In this document: positions 1 through 7,383 of the stretch, piece by piece
How positions within the stretch are numbered: the first letter of the stretch is position 1
How the letters are laid out: each line of letters begins with the position of its first letter
IMG/VR virus record: IMGVR_UViG_3300009169_000078
Span: 1 to 27,631 of that record
DNA: 27,631 nucleotides
Origin: a virus
Strand: one strand, 5' to 3'
The notes under the pieces: generated by a model
Seen by the model: the letters and a program-made list of their open reading frames with translations, nothing else
Databases searched by the model: none
What the model was told of the DNA's origin: nothing
Translations under genes and position numbers: made by a program

Positions 1-959
1 AAACCGAGACCCAGCTCGACCTAGACGGCGTCAAGGTGAGCGATGACTACAACAACACCGAGGTCAGCGACCGGCAGGACAACGACTGGCTACAGGGCGT
101 GGCGGGGGCGCTGCTCGCCCTAGCTTCACGGCGTAAGCACATCGCGGTGTACTGCCCGACGGTGGTGGCCGCCATGCGCGCTGCGGCGGTCATAGGGCGG
201 GTGACCGGCTGGGGCACGGGGGTGGTCACTGGTAGCATGAACGGCCCCGCTCGCCGTGCGGCGCTCAGCGCCTTCACCAGTGGGGAGGTGCGGGTGCTCT
301 GCTCGGTGGACACGCTGACCACGGGCTTTGACTTCCCCGCGCTGGACTGCCTAGTGTGCCTGCGCCCCACGACGTCCTCCTCGCTGTGGGTGCAGATGAT
401 GGGCCGGCTCACGCGGCTTCATTCGGAAAAGAAGAACGGGTTGCTGCTCGACTTTGTCGGCAACCTGCAGCGCCTCGGCGGCGTGGACACGCTTGACAAC
501 TACGTACGTCAGGGTGCCCCGCTGGAGCAGTTAGAAGCGCGGCCCGCCCCGCCCAAGGAGCCCCGCTGCGTGTTGCCTGGGGTGCGTACCCTAGCGGTGA
601 TTGACCCGATGTCCGGTGAGCAGGCCGCCAACGGCGCTATGCTCGAGGTGGAGGTCCACGCGGTGAACTCAGTCGCCATACCTACGCGGCGTAACCCGAC
701 CGAGCCGGCGCTCATGGTGCAGTACGCATGCACGACCGCCGAGGGGGCGCGCATCGACGCCTCCCTCTTTCTCAGCACCGAGCGGCCCACGGCCGAGACG
801 CATCTGTTTTTCAAAAACCGCCGGTTGGCGGTAAACTTACCGGCCCCAGCACGCAGCTTGGGTTGGCAACTCAAAGGAGCTCAGCACCCGACTCATGTCA
901 CAGTCCGTAAAGCCGGTCGCTACTGGAACGTAGTGGCCGAACGCTTCCCCTCACCCTAA
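1..959 (+). CDS. SF2 DEAD/DEAH-type helicase, C-terminal part (5' truncated)
   Basis: The frame is open to the left edge (codons start at base 3), so the gene begins outside the window; the GTG at 36 lies inside the ongoing frame and is not a convincing start. About 318 residues are visible. The second RecA-like domain of a superfamily 2 helicase is clear: a motif V region reading VDTLTTGFDFPAL, then motif VI QMMGRLTRLH (Q codon at 393), which supplies the arginine finger. After about base 560 comes a C-terminal extension ending in VRKAGRYWNVV, a type of tail often seen on phage replicative or recombination helicases. ATP-driven DNA unwinding in phage replication or recombination is inferred from the family. 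The Walker A and B motifs must lie upstream and cannot be checked. It is followed 24 bases later by a small gene of the replication cluster. Confidence 0.85.
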   Translation, partial: TETQLDLDGVKVSDDYNNTEVSDRQDNDWLQGVAGALLALASRRKHIAVYCPTVVAAMRAAAVIGRVTGWGTGVVTGSMNGPARRAALSAFTSGEVRVLCSVDTLTTGFDFPALDCLVCLRPTTSSSLWVQMMGRLTRLHSEKKNGLLLDFVGNLQRLGGVDTLDNYVRQGAPLEQLEARPAPPKEPRCVLPGVRTLAVIDPMSGEQAANGAMLEVEVHAVNSVAIPTRRNPTEPALMVQYACTTAEGARIDASLFLSTERPTAETHLFFKNRRLAVNLPAPARSLGWQLKGAQHPTHVTVRKAGRYWNVVAERFPSP

Positions 960-983
960 TGCACAACAGTACAAGAACTCATA

Positions 984-1298
984 ATGACTAATCTGCTTAG
1001 AAGACAACGCATCAAGCCGGCGCGGGATACCTCCTCCGTCGAGTCACAGATAATACACGCTTACATCGAGCGTAGCGTCCCCGACAAACACAAGATCGCT
1101 ACCGAGCGGGCGCTGCTGGGGCAGATACCCCGTTCAACCGCCATACGGGTCAAGTGCCTGCAGTGCTGCAACTACGAGCGCGAAACGATTAAGCAGTGCG
1201 CGGTGCTCACTTGCGCGCTGTTCCCCGTGCGCCCCTACCAGGACAAGGCCGCAGGCGCTGAAGAGGAGGCCGACGGCGATGACAACCAAGAAGAATGA
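984..1298 (+). CDS. Small Cys-motif phage protein (104 aa)
   Basis: This hypothetical protein has a central cysteine cluster: C58-x2-C61-C62 followed by C72-x4-C77, in the context VKCLQCCNYERE and TCALFPVRPY. Similar short proteins with a KCLxCC...C...CxL.P.R pattern are common next to phage replication genes and may bind zinc; no activity is known to me. The C-terminus is very acidic (EEEADGDDNQEE). The last 20 bases overlap the start of the primase-helicase gene, implying translational coupling. No good Shine-Dalgarno lies before the ATG at 984. Treat it as a probable zinc-binding accessory protein of the replication operon, with function unknown. Confidence 0.7.
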   Translation: MTNLLRRQRIKPARDTSSVESQIIHAYIERSVPDKHKIATERALLGQIPRSTAIRVKCLQCCNYERETIKQCAVLTCALFPVRPYQDKAAGAEEEADGDDNQEE

Positions 1299-3402
1299 GC
1301 TGACCGTGGTGGGCAAGGGGCCAACCCCGCTTGACTACGCGCTGGCCTACGCACAGCGGGGTTGGGCGGTGCTGCCGGTGTGGTCAGTGGACGCCAACGG
1401 CCAGTGCCGCTGCGGACGGCCTAACAGCGAGAAGGGCCACAAGGCCGGCAAGCATCCGCACTCCGAGCTGGCCCCGCATGGGCACCATGACGCGACCACG
1501 AGCGAGGACGTTATCCGCGAGTGGTGGGCTACTGACCCCGACGCAGGCATTGGAGTCTCCCTCTACGACTCCGGACTGCTGGCGCTAGACATTGACCCAC
1601 GCAACGGCGGACGGGAGGCTCTGGACGCCATAGAGGCAGAACACGGGGTGTTGCATAGCGACTGCACCGCGACTACGCAGGGCGGGGGTGAGCACCGGCT
1701 GTTTACCGCCGACCCCGAGATGACCTACCCCGCGACGCTGGGTGAGGGGCTTGACCTGAAGCATCATGGCTACATATGCGTCGCCCCGACGCTCGGCCCC
1801 ACGGGGGACTACAAGTGGGAGGCGGGCCGCTCCCCCCTGTCAAAGAGCCACCCCGCCCAGCCCTCACCCCTGCCCTCGTTGATTGCCAGCCGCGCCCGAG
1901 CGCCGGTGAACTTCAGCCTGACGGAGCGGGGCGGGGTGCCGGTGGCTACGGCGCAGACGTTTGATGACTTGCGCAGTGCGCTTAAGAACGTAGACGCCGA
2001 TGACTATGCTACATGGGTCAACGTGGGTATGGTGCTCAAACCCTACGGCGAGAACGGTTACAAGGTCTGGACCGAGTGGGCCGCCACCAGTGACAAGTTT
2101 GACGCCGCCGCCCAGCGCCGGAAGTGGGACCGCGACCTGAGCACCCCGCACTCGATTACGTACAGGTCGATATTCCGCATGGCGATTGACAACGGCTGGG
2201 CGGGTAATCACGCGCCGGTTAAGAGCGCGGCGACTGGCCAGGGCACTGAGGCTCACCCTCTGAGCCTGAGCCGTGCGCAGGAGTCCGGTGCGAGCGCGGT
2301 GACGGTGTTTGAGTACTTGTATGATGACTTCATGTCAACCGGCGTCAACGTGATTGCCGGCGCTCCAGGGGTGGGCAAGACCACGCTCGTAGTCCCGCTG
2401 GCGCTGGCCACTGCGCACCTGTGCCCTGCGGACTACATTATGAAGCCCGCCGTGCGCCGCAACGTCATCATCATTACGGAGTCGGTGGTGCAGGTTCAGC
2501 GGGTCATTTACTCGCTGCACTCATGGGGCTGCTCAGGGCACCGCGCCGGTGACTTTGAGGAGCGCGTGAGGGTCATCAGCGCGCAGCGGCTTGACCCCCT
2601 CATAGTCGCTCAAGTCGCTGACGAGTACCGAGACTGGACCGTTGACAACCCCAAGGCGGACGGCTCAATGTTTAAAGCGCTGCCGCTGGTCGTGTTTGAC
2701 ACCGCCAACGCCGTGTTCGACCTCGAGAATGAGAACGACAATGCGGAGGTGGGGCGGGCAATGGCGCTCACGAAGCAGCATTTTGCAGCCTTCCCCGTCA
2801 TCATCGTAGCCCACGCGGCAAAGGCCAATGGGATGATGGAGACCGACCAGCTCAGCCCCCGTGGCGCGGGCGCTTGGACCGGCGACGCTCAGGGGGTGTA
2901 CACGGTATTCAAAGACGGCGACCCCGAGGACTCCCCCCGCGTGCTCAAGGCGGTCAAGGTGCGGTTCCCGCTCCGCTACCCCGAGCTGACCTTTGACCTC
3001 GTCAGCCACAAGGAGCGGCATAACGACGTACTGGGCTATCCCGTGGACATGTGGTTCAGCCACTCCATCGCCCGTCCACTGGCCGGCGGGGAGCGCCTGC
3101 AGATGCGCGAAGACCGTAAGGAGGCTAAGGAGCAGGAGAGCTGGTCAAAGCTCTGCGACGAGCTGATGGACCTCATCCGTCGGGACGCTGGCCGAGGCCG
3201 GTCACACTACGAGCGGCTGCCGGTGGCTCAGGGTGGGGTCAAGGCCAGCCAGGAGCGCAAAGAGCGCGCCCTCACCTCATTGCTCAACGACGGCAGCGTC
3301 GAACGCATCGAGCTTGAGACCCCCAAAGGCCGCGCCAACCACTACCTGCGGGTGAACGAGGAAGTTGCCGCAGCGGTTGAGAAAGGCCGGTTCGGCGTAT
3401 GA
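1279..3402 (+). CDS. Fused primase-polymerase / RepA-like helicase (707 aa)
   Basis: Three domains are readable. Residues about 15-200 form a bifunctional DNA primase/polymerase (Prim-Pol) domain: RGWAVLPV opening, CRCG at 43-46, catalytic LALDIDPRNGG with D104 and D106, then GGGEHRLF and the LDLKHHGYICVAPT strand. Residues about 228-300 match a PriCT_2-type primase C-terminal module (DDLRSALKNVDADDYATWVNVG). Residues about 350-600 are a RepA/AAA_25-like P-loop ATPase: Walker A GAPGVGKTT at 361-369, Walker B LVVFDTAN around D474, and VIIVAHAAKA at 508 followed by RGAGAWTGDA. The remaining tail (to 707) looks helical and winged-helix-like. It should synthesise primers and unwind DNA at the phage fork in one polypeptide. 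The start overlaps the upstream gene by 20 bases. The stop lies directly beside the repeat array at 3410-3655, a plasmid-like arrangement. Confidence 0.92.
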   Translation: MTTKKNELTVVGKGPTPLDYALAYAQRGWAVLPVWSVDANGQCRCGRPNSEKGHKAGKHPHSELAPHGHHDATTSEDVIREWWATDPDAGIGVSLYDSGLLALDIDPRNGGREALDAIEAEHGVLHSDCTATTQGGGEHRLFTADPEMTYPATLGEGLDLKHHGYICVAPTLGPTGDYKWEAGRSPLSKSHPAQPSPLPSLIASRARAPVNFSLTERGGVPVATAQTFDDLRSALKNVDADDYATWVNVGMVLKPYGENGYKVWTEWAATSDKFDAAAQRRKWDRDLSTPHSITYRSIFRMAIDNGWAGNHAPVKSAATGQGTEAHPLSLSRAQESGASAVTVFEYLYDDFMSTGVNVIAGAPGVGKTTLVVPLALATAHLCPADYIMKPAVRRNVIIITESVVQVQRVIYSLHSWGCSGHRAGDFEERVRVISAQRLDPLIVAQVADEYRDWTVDNPKADGSMFKALPLVVFDTANAVFDLENENDNAEVGRAMALTKQHFAAFPVIIVAHAAKANGMMETDQLSPRGAGAWTGDAQGVYTVFKDGDPEDSPRVLKAVKVRFPLRYPELTFDLVSHKERHNDVLGYPVDMWFSHSIARPLAGGERLQMREDRKEAKEQESWSKLCDELMDLIRRDAGRGRSHYERLPVAQGGVKASQERKERALTSLLNDGSVERIELETPKGRANHYLRVNEEVAAAVEKGRFGV

Positions 3403-3404
3403 AG

Positions 3405-3472
3405 TTCTCAATCGTTCGGTTTAATCGTGTGGGTAATCGTTCGAACGATTACGCCGAACGAACGATTGAGAA
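3405..3472. repeat. Nested inverted repeats with a perfect 20-bp palindrome
   Basis: The outer arms are TTCTCAATCGTTCG at 3405-3418 and its exact reverse complement at 3459-3472 (14 bp). Between them lies the perfect palindrome GTAATCGTTCGAACGATTAC at 3433-3452. The centre therefore joins two AATCGTTCG half-sites head to head, the classical form of a site for a dimeric DNA-binding protein or a symmetric cleavage site. It begins 3 bases after the primase stop codon. Confidence 0.85.
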
Positions 3473-3655
3473 TTCGCCCCGTTCAAAAACGACTCGACGG
3501 ACGGAGGAGAGGGCTGTTCAGCCTCTCTCCGTAGTCGGTCTGAGTGGTTCAAAGTTAATCGTTCGGTTTAATCGTTCGGTCACTTTTAAGCCTTTGCTGT
3601 TCCCCCTATGAAAGTAATCGTTCGTTCGGTCCCCCTCTCGAAGAGCCGAACGATT
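3410..3655. repeat. Eight-copy AATCGTTCG repeat array
   Basis: Exact copies on the plus strand start at 3410, 3435, 3557, 3570 and 3616. Exact minus-strand copies (CGAACGATT) start at 3442, 3459 and 3647. A degraded copy AATCGTGTG starts at 3423. Copies at 3557 and 3570 belong to a perfect 13-bp tandem repeat (TTAATCGTTCGGT at 3555-3567 and 3568-3580). The 13-mer GTTAATCGTTCGG at 3554-3566 recurs inverted at 3646-3658. Spacing and orientation are irregular, which rules out a CRISPR and fits iterons or protein-binding half-sites. I saw no other exact copy elsewhere in the window by eye. Confidence 0.9.
3501..3532 (+). terminator. Hairpin, possible terminator or structured origin element
   Basis: ACGGAGGAGAGGGCT (3501-3515) pairs with AGCCTCTCTCCGT (3520-3532) around a GTTC loop, with two single-G bulges in the left arm. 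The stem is strong, but no T-run follows, so it is not a textbook intrinsic terminator. It might end the replication transcript with help from a factor, or be part of the origin or packaging structure. Confidence 0.45.
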
Positions 3656-3668
3656 AACCAACCTGAGG

Positions 3669-3674
3669 TATAAT
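3669..3674 (+). promoter_or_regulatory. Putative -10 box (TATAAT) before the small terminase gene
   Basis: A perfect TATAAT sits 7 bases before the ATG at 3682. No convincing -35 hexamer exists at 16-18 bases upstream; that position is occupied by the inverted repeat copy CCGAACGATTAAC (3646-3658), so an activator or repressor bound there would control it. Initiation 6-8 bases downstream would start the RNA at or next to the ATG, giving a leaderless message. The only Shine-Dalgarno candidate (GAGG at 3665-3668) is 13 bases from the ATG. Confidence 0.45.
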
Positions 3675-3681
3675 CTGCACC

Positions 3682-4290
3682 ATGGCTACAAAAAACACCC
3701 CCGCCGCTTCTCCTACGCAGCAGGCCGCACTGGCCGCAAAGCGCCCCACCCCCCGTGAACGCGAGGCGGTGTTTACCGACCTGTGCACCCTGCTTGAGCA
3801 AGGTATGTCTCTGACGGAGGCCTGCAAGTTGGTGCCCGATGCGCCGACTCCGGCGGGCGTTCTGGGCTGGACAAATAAAGACCCCGAGGGGCACGGCAAA
3901 CGGTACGCGCTCGCGCGCGAGACCGGCTACAACCTGCTCGGCGATGAGATAAGCCGAGTTGCTGCAGAGACCCACGCAATCGTCTACGTACAGAAGTGTG
4001 ACGCCGACGGCAAGCCCCTGCGGGATGCGCAAGGCGAACCGCTGCTCGAGAAGGCGCTGGCCCCCTTGAGCGCAGACGTCATGGCGCACAAGCGGCTGAT
4101 GGTGGATACGCTGAAGTGGAAGCTGTCAAAGATGCTGCCCAAGATGTACGGCGACAAGGTGACGACCGAGCACACAGGCCCAGGCGGCGGCCCCGTGCAG
4201 ATTGCCGCGCTGGACCTGAAGAACCTCTCCGACGCCGAGCTGGCACAGATGCAGGAGATGCTCAGCAGGGCGGGCGGCGGTGCCGCATGA
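3682..4290 (+). CDS. terS: Terminase small subunit
   Basis: The 202-aa protein has an Ala/Pro-rich N-terminus, a helical region about residues 24-70 (PREREAVFTDLCTLLEQGMSLTEA) that looks like a helix-turn-helix with a skip motif, and the hallmark of one phage small-terminase family, LKWKLSKMLPKMYGDK followed by TEHTGPGGGPVQ (about 146-172). It should recognise phage DNA and hand it to the large subunit for packaging. The gene lies directly downstream of the repeat array, which is where cos/pac recognition sites often lie in other phages. Its stop overlaps an ATG at 4287. The terL gene follows after one small gene, supporting the assignment. Confidence 0.82.
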   Translation: MATKNTPAASPTQQAALAAKRPTPREREAVFTDLCTLLEQGMSLTEACKLVPDAPTPAGVLGWTNKDPEGHGKRYALARETGYNLLGDEISRVAAETHAIVYVQKCDADGKPLRDAQGEPLLEKALAPLSADVMAHKRLMVDTLKWKLSKMLPKMYGDKVTTEHTGPGGGPVQIAALDLKNLSDAELAQMQEMLSRAGGGAA

Positions 4291-4310
4291 ATCTTTTTGA
4301 AGGACGACTC

Positions 4311-4517
4311 ATGACATTCACGCAACAACAACTTGACGAGCAAGTCGCGCTGGCGCGCAACCAGCTCAAGGCGGAGATCATCGGGATGCTGGAGAGCTAC
4401 GCCGAGGGCTGCCGTCAGCAGGCCCTCGCCCAAGGCATCACCCACGAGACCGACCACCTGCGCGGCTCAATGGAGACCTGCATGTTTATGAGCGCCGTCA
4501 TCAACATGACCGACTGA
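4311..4517 (+). CDS. Small hypothetical protein between terminase genes (68 aa)
   Basis: I chose the ATG at 4311 because GAAGGA at 4299-4304 lies 6 bases upstream; an in-frame ATG at 4287 overlaps the small terminase stop but has only a weak GGCGG upstream and would add 8 residues. The product is a single mostly helical segment (QQQLDEQVALARNQLKAEI ... GSMETCMFMSAVINMTD) without a recognisable domain, signal peptide or membrane segment. Position between terS and terL suggests a packaging accessory role, but function is unknown. Confidence 0.6.
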   Translation: MTFTQQQLDEQVALARNQLKAEIIGMLESYAEGCRQQALAQGITHETDHLRGSMETCMFMSAVINMTD

Positions 4518-4521
4518 GGCA

Positions 4522-6099
4522 ATGAACGCGCCAATCAGCCCCAAGGCGCTCGCCGAGATGATCCAGCGGGAGCAGCTGCGCCGCCGCGCTGAGGTCTCGC
4601 TGTACGAGTTCGTGAAGCAAAGCTGGCACGTGGTGGAGCCTGGAATCCCGTTCATCGGCAGTTGGCACATTGAGCAGATCTGCGAGCACCTTGAAGCGAT
4701 AACGCACGGGGACATACGCCGGCTGCTCATCAACATCCCGCCTCGGCATTCCAAGTCGACCATTGTCAGCGTCATGTGGCCGGCGTGGGAGTGGATAATC
4801 GACCCGCAGCAGAAGTTCCTGTGTGCCTCGTACTCGGGTAACCTGTCAATACGGGACAACTTGAAGACGCGCCGGCTCATCCAGAGCCCGTGGTATCAGC
4901 AGCGCTGGGGCCACATGTTCGTGCTCAGCGGGGACCAGAACGCCAAGCAGCGGTTCGAGAACGACAAGACCGGCTACCGGCTGGCGACCTCGGTGGGCGG
5001 CACCGCCACGGGTGAGGGCGGCTCACGTTTGCTGCTGGACGACCCGCACGGCGCTCAGGCGGCGCAGTCGGACGTCATGCGGGCCTCGGACCTTGAGTGG
5101 TTTGATGTCGTCTGGTCCACACGGCTGAACAACCCGAAGACCGATGCAATGGTCACCGTCATGCAGCGCCTGCACGAGCAAGACATCAGCGGACACATCA
5201 TTGACGACATCAAAGGCTGGGAGCATATCCTGATTCCAGCCGAGTGGGACGGCAAGCGCCGGCGCACGAGCCTCGGCCCGTACGACCCCCGCACTGTCAA
5301 GGGCGAGCTGATATGCCCCGAGCGGTTCGGGCCGGAGGAGATCAGGAACCTGAAGCAGCTGCTCGGCACGTACGGCTCAGCCGGCCAACTACAGCAAGAC
5401 CCGACGCCGAGCGACGGCGGAATACTGAAGACCGACTGCTTCAAGCTCTGGCCCTTGAATGAGCGGCTGCCCCCGTTTGAGTACATCCTACAGTCGTACG
5501 ACACGGCGTTCACCGAGCGCACCACGGGCGACCCCACGGGCTGCGAGGTCTGGGGCGTGTTCACGCTGAAGGGCGTTCGGCAGGCTATGCTCATCGACTG
5601 CTGGGACGAGCACCTCAGCTACCCCGACCTGCGCAAGCGGGTGCTGGACGACTGGACCACCGAGTACGGCGCGGACAGCAGCACCAAGGCCGGTATGCCC
5701 ACACGCGGGCGGCGTCCCGATCGCATCCTCGTTGAGGCCAAGGCCAGTGGTCAATCATTGCTACAGGACTTGCGCTTGGCGAATGTTCCGGCGGTGGGCT
5801 ATAATCCAGGCAACGCCGACAAGGTCAGCCGCGCCCATCAGGCCGCGCCGACCTTGGAGATGGGCATCCTCTGGGTGCCGGAGTCCGCCAAGAACCCAGG
5901 CCAGCCCGTGAGCTGGGCGGGCGAGTTCATGAAGCAACTCGCCAAGTTTCCGGTGGCTGCGCACGATGAGTACGTTGATTGCTTCACGCAGATGGTCATC
6001 TACCTGAAGAATGAGCGGTGGTTTGAGCTACAGGTCGCCAAGGATGTTGACGAGCGCCCCCCAATCCGGAGGGAGCGGGTTAACCCTTACGCGGTGTAA
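4522..6099 (+). CDS. terL: Terminase large subunit (525 aa)
   Basis: The packaging ATPase/nuclease is complete. The N-terminal ATPase has an atypical Walker A, NIPPRHSKST (71-80), and Walker B RLLLDDP with D173-D174. The C-terminal RNase H-like nuclease (Terminase_6C type) shows the three acidic clusters: SYDTAF (D327), ILVEAKASG (E405) and HDEYVD (D482, D486). It translocates DNA into the procapsid and cuts concatemers at the portal vertex. The ATG at 4522 is only 2 bases past GAGG at 4516-4519, too close for a normal Shine-Dalgarno, so translation is probably coupled to the gene ending at 4517. Length is normal for the family. Confidence 0.95.
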   Translation: MNAPISPKALAEMIQREQLRRRAEVSLYEFVKQSWHVVEPGIPFIGSWHIEQICEHLEAITHGDIRRLLINIPPRHSKSTIVSVMWPAWEWIIDPQQKFLCASYSGNLSIRDNLKTRRLIQSPWYQQRWGHMFVLSGDQNAKQRFENDKTGYRLATSVGGTATGEGGSRLLLDDPHGAQAAQSDVMRASDLEWFDVVWSTRLNNPKTDAMVTVMQRLHEQDISGHIIDDIKGWEHILIPAEWDGKRRRTSLGPYDPRTVKGELICPERFGPEEIRNLKQLLGTYGSAGQLQQDPTPSDGGILKTDCFKLWPLNERLPPFEYILQSYDTAFTERTTGDPTGCEVWGVFTLKGVRQAMLIDCWDEHLSYPDLRKRVLDDWTTEYGADSSTKAGMPTRGRRPDRILVEAKASGQSLLQDLRLANVPAVGYNPGNADKVSRAHQAAPTLEMGILWVPESAKNPGQPVSWAGEFMKQLAKFPVAAHDEYVDCFTQMVIYLKNERWFELQVAKDVDERPPIRRERVNPYAV

Positions 6100-6127
6100 C
6101 GTAAACAGGAATTGAGGAGAGCCCCGA

Positions 6128-6301
6128 ATGCCCGCTAAACCCGCCAAGCCCGTTTGGGACAAGAAGCGCCCCGCCGCAGTGGGCAAGCCCCAGCCCCTCA
6201 GCTCCGCCGCTAAGACGAGCGCCAAGCGCTCGGCTGAGGCCGCAGGGCGTCCGTACCCGAACCTGGTCGACAACATGCGCGCCGCGAGGCGGTCCAAATG
6301 A
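6128..6301 (+). CDS. Small basic hypothetical protein (57 aa)
   Basis: An AGGAGA Shine-Dalgarno at 6115-6120 lies 7 bases before the ATG at 6128. The product is Lys/Ala/Pro-rich and highly basic, with a conserved-looking C-terminus, AAGRPYPNLVDNMRAAR. Its TGA at 6299-6301 overlaps the ATG of the next gene (ATGA). No domain is recognised; its charge suggests nucleic-acid or virion association. Downstream of terL it probably belongs to the head gene set. Confidence 0.65.
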   Translation: MPAKPAKPVWDKKRPAAVGKPQPLSSAAKTSAKRSAEAAGRPYPNLVDNMRAARRSK

Positions 6302-6573
6302 CCCAGCGCGTCGACAAGGCTAGCCTGCCGCTCAACCAACCGCGCCGCACCCCTGACCACCCGACCAAGTCCCACGTGGTGAAGACCAAGGTCGACGGCA
6401 AGGAGAAGGTGATTCGCTTCGGCGAGCAAGGCGCTAAGACCGCCGGCAAGCCCAAGACCGGCGAGGGTGCAGCGGTGACCGCCAAGCGCGACTCCTTCAA
6501 GGCTCGGCATGCCTCTAACATCGCCAAGGGGCCAAGCAGCGCCGCCTATTGGGCCAACAAAGTGAAGTGGTAA
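6298..6573 (+). CDS. Small basic protein with SFKARHxxNIAKG motif (91 aa)
   Basis: The start codon overlaps the previous stop by 4 bases, so the two are translationally coupled. The C-terminal half reads RDSFKARHASNIAKGP then SAAYWANKVKW, a motif I recognise from many aquatic phage hypotheticals (DUF6321-like, placed from memory). The sequence RFGEQGAKTAGKPKTGEG before it looks like an RF.DQG-type lead-in of the same family. The protein is basic and has no membrane segment. Function is unknown; a virion or packaging accessory role is inferred only from its neighbours. Confidence 0.65.
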   Translation: MTQRVDKASLPLNQPRRTPDHPTKSHVVKTKVDGKEKVIRFGEQGAKTAGKPKTGEGAAVTAKRDSFKARHASNIAKGPSSAAYWANKVKW

Positions 6574-6579
6574 CCGGTC

Positions 6580-7383
6580 ATGCCTCCAATCGCCTCCGCG
6601 CTCGCAAAGCTGAAAGCCCTCATCGCTAGCCAAGCCCCCGAGCAGGCCGCCCCCATTCGCGAAGCCTTACGTAGGACCGCGCAGACAGGCCGCGAGCACT
6701 CGGTGGTGGGTCCTGCCGCTCGGGGCGGGGCGTCACGGGTGACGATGGGTGAGGAGGCTTCGGTGGTGCCTAACCGGCGTGACATCATGCGGTCGATTGG
6801 TGAAGGCGCTGATCAGCCTATCATGGATTTCCACACCCATCCTGGTGAGGGGTTTTCAGTATTTGAAACCGCCCCCAGTCGACCGGACTTCGCGTTCTAC
6901 AATACCAACTACCCGCTGGTGGCGGGCGGTCGGGACTTTCGCTCGCTGATTGCGGTGCCCCCCACCCGTGAGGGTATGCGTCGGGGTACCTCGTACAATT
7001 ACTTTGAGACCCGCGACCCGCGCCGCGTGTTCGACCCGCAGGCGCTTGACGCGGCGCGGTTCGAGCTCCAGCGGGCGGGGGCGCGGGGGTCTTTCCGCTC
7101 GGTGCAGGACGACCCGCTGTTCAAAGAGTATTTTGACTATGGGGGCGACATGGCGGACCTGCTGGGGGATGCGTCCTCGTTGGCGCTGCTCAGGTACAGG
7201 GCCGGTCAAGGGTTGGGTCGCCACGAGCTTGAGCTCGGCGGCAAGCAGCTCACCCCGAATCGCGCCGCCACCGACACCGAACTGTTCCGACGCCTCGAGC
7301 CGTCGGCGGTCGAGGTGCTACGCTCAAAGAAGTTCAACCAAGGCGGCCTCGCCCAACTCAAGGAGTGCAGCTGCCATGGCTGA
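6580..7383 (+). CDS. JAMM/MPN-like metalloprotease domain protein (267 aa)
   Basis: Residues about 37-105 carry the signature of a JAMM (JAB1/MPN+) zinc isopeptidase: an upstream glutamate in REHSVVG (E39), then the strand IMDFHTHP with H85 and H87, then PSRPDF with S100 and D103. This fits E...HxH...Sx2D, although the H-to-S gap (12 residues) is longer than in canonical members. The C-terminal 150 residues have no recognised fold and end in FNQGGLAQLKECSCHG, sharing an aromatic-x-x-GG motif with other virion-region proteins here. It may cleave a virion protein during assembly, as tail-associated MPN proteases such as lambda gpK are thought to do, or act on host isopeptide bonds after ejection; both roles are inferred. 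The next gene starts inside its last codons. Confidence 0.6.
   Translation: MPPIASALAKLKALIASQAPEQAAPIREALRRTAQTGREHSVVGPAARGGASRVTMGEEASVVPNRRDIMRSIGEGADQPIMDFHTHPGEGFSVFETAPSRPDFAFYNTNYPLVAGGRDFRSLIAVPPTREGMRRGTSYNYFETRDPRRVFDPQALDAARFELQRAGARGSFRSVQDDPLFKEYFDYGGDMADLLGDASSLALLRYRAGQGLGRHELELGGKQLTPNRAATDTELFRRLEPSAVEVLRSKKFNQGGLAQLKECSCHG

Larger units (their letters stand above)
3403..3681 (+). other. Gene-free control region between replication and packaging genes
   Basis: This 279-base gap is by far the longest non-coding stretch in the window. It contains eight exact copies of AATCGTTCG (both strands), nested dyads, a long hairpin at 3501-3532 and a TATAAT box at 3669. A 70-codon frame at 3399-3611 overlaps the primase stop, but its protein is mostly translated repeats (IVRFNR twice) and it has no ribosome site, so I do not annotate it as a gene. 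Position between the helicase-primase and the small terminase fits a replication origin, a packaging site, a regulatory switch, or a combination. Confidence 0.75.

Noticed and set aside
3399-3611. 70-codon plus-strand frame overlapping the primase stop
   Set aside because: It is largely translated repeat array (IVRFNR twice), lacks a ribosome site, and its sequence is better explained as protein-binding DNA.
3410-3655. Possible CRISPR array
   Set aside because: The repeat unit is only 9-13 bases, copies lie on both strands with irregular spacing, and no cas genes are present.
4116-4310. Longer version of the small gene between terS and terL
   Set aside because: The added N-terminus reads terS out of frame and is Arg-rich; ATG 4311 has a good ribosome site.
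5800-5805. TATAAT inside terL
   Set aside because: It lies within a coding region with no gap or gene start nearby, so it is likely a chance match from codon context.
6950-7375. Upstream extension of the 864-aa reading frame
   Set aside because: This part is an Arg/Ser-rich out-of-frame reading of the JAMM-like gene; ATG 7376 has its own AAGGAG and starts a coherent protein.
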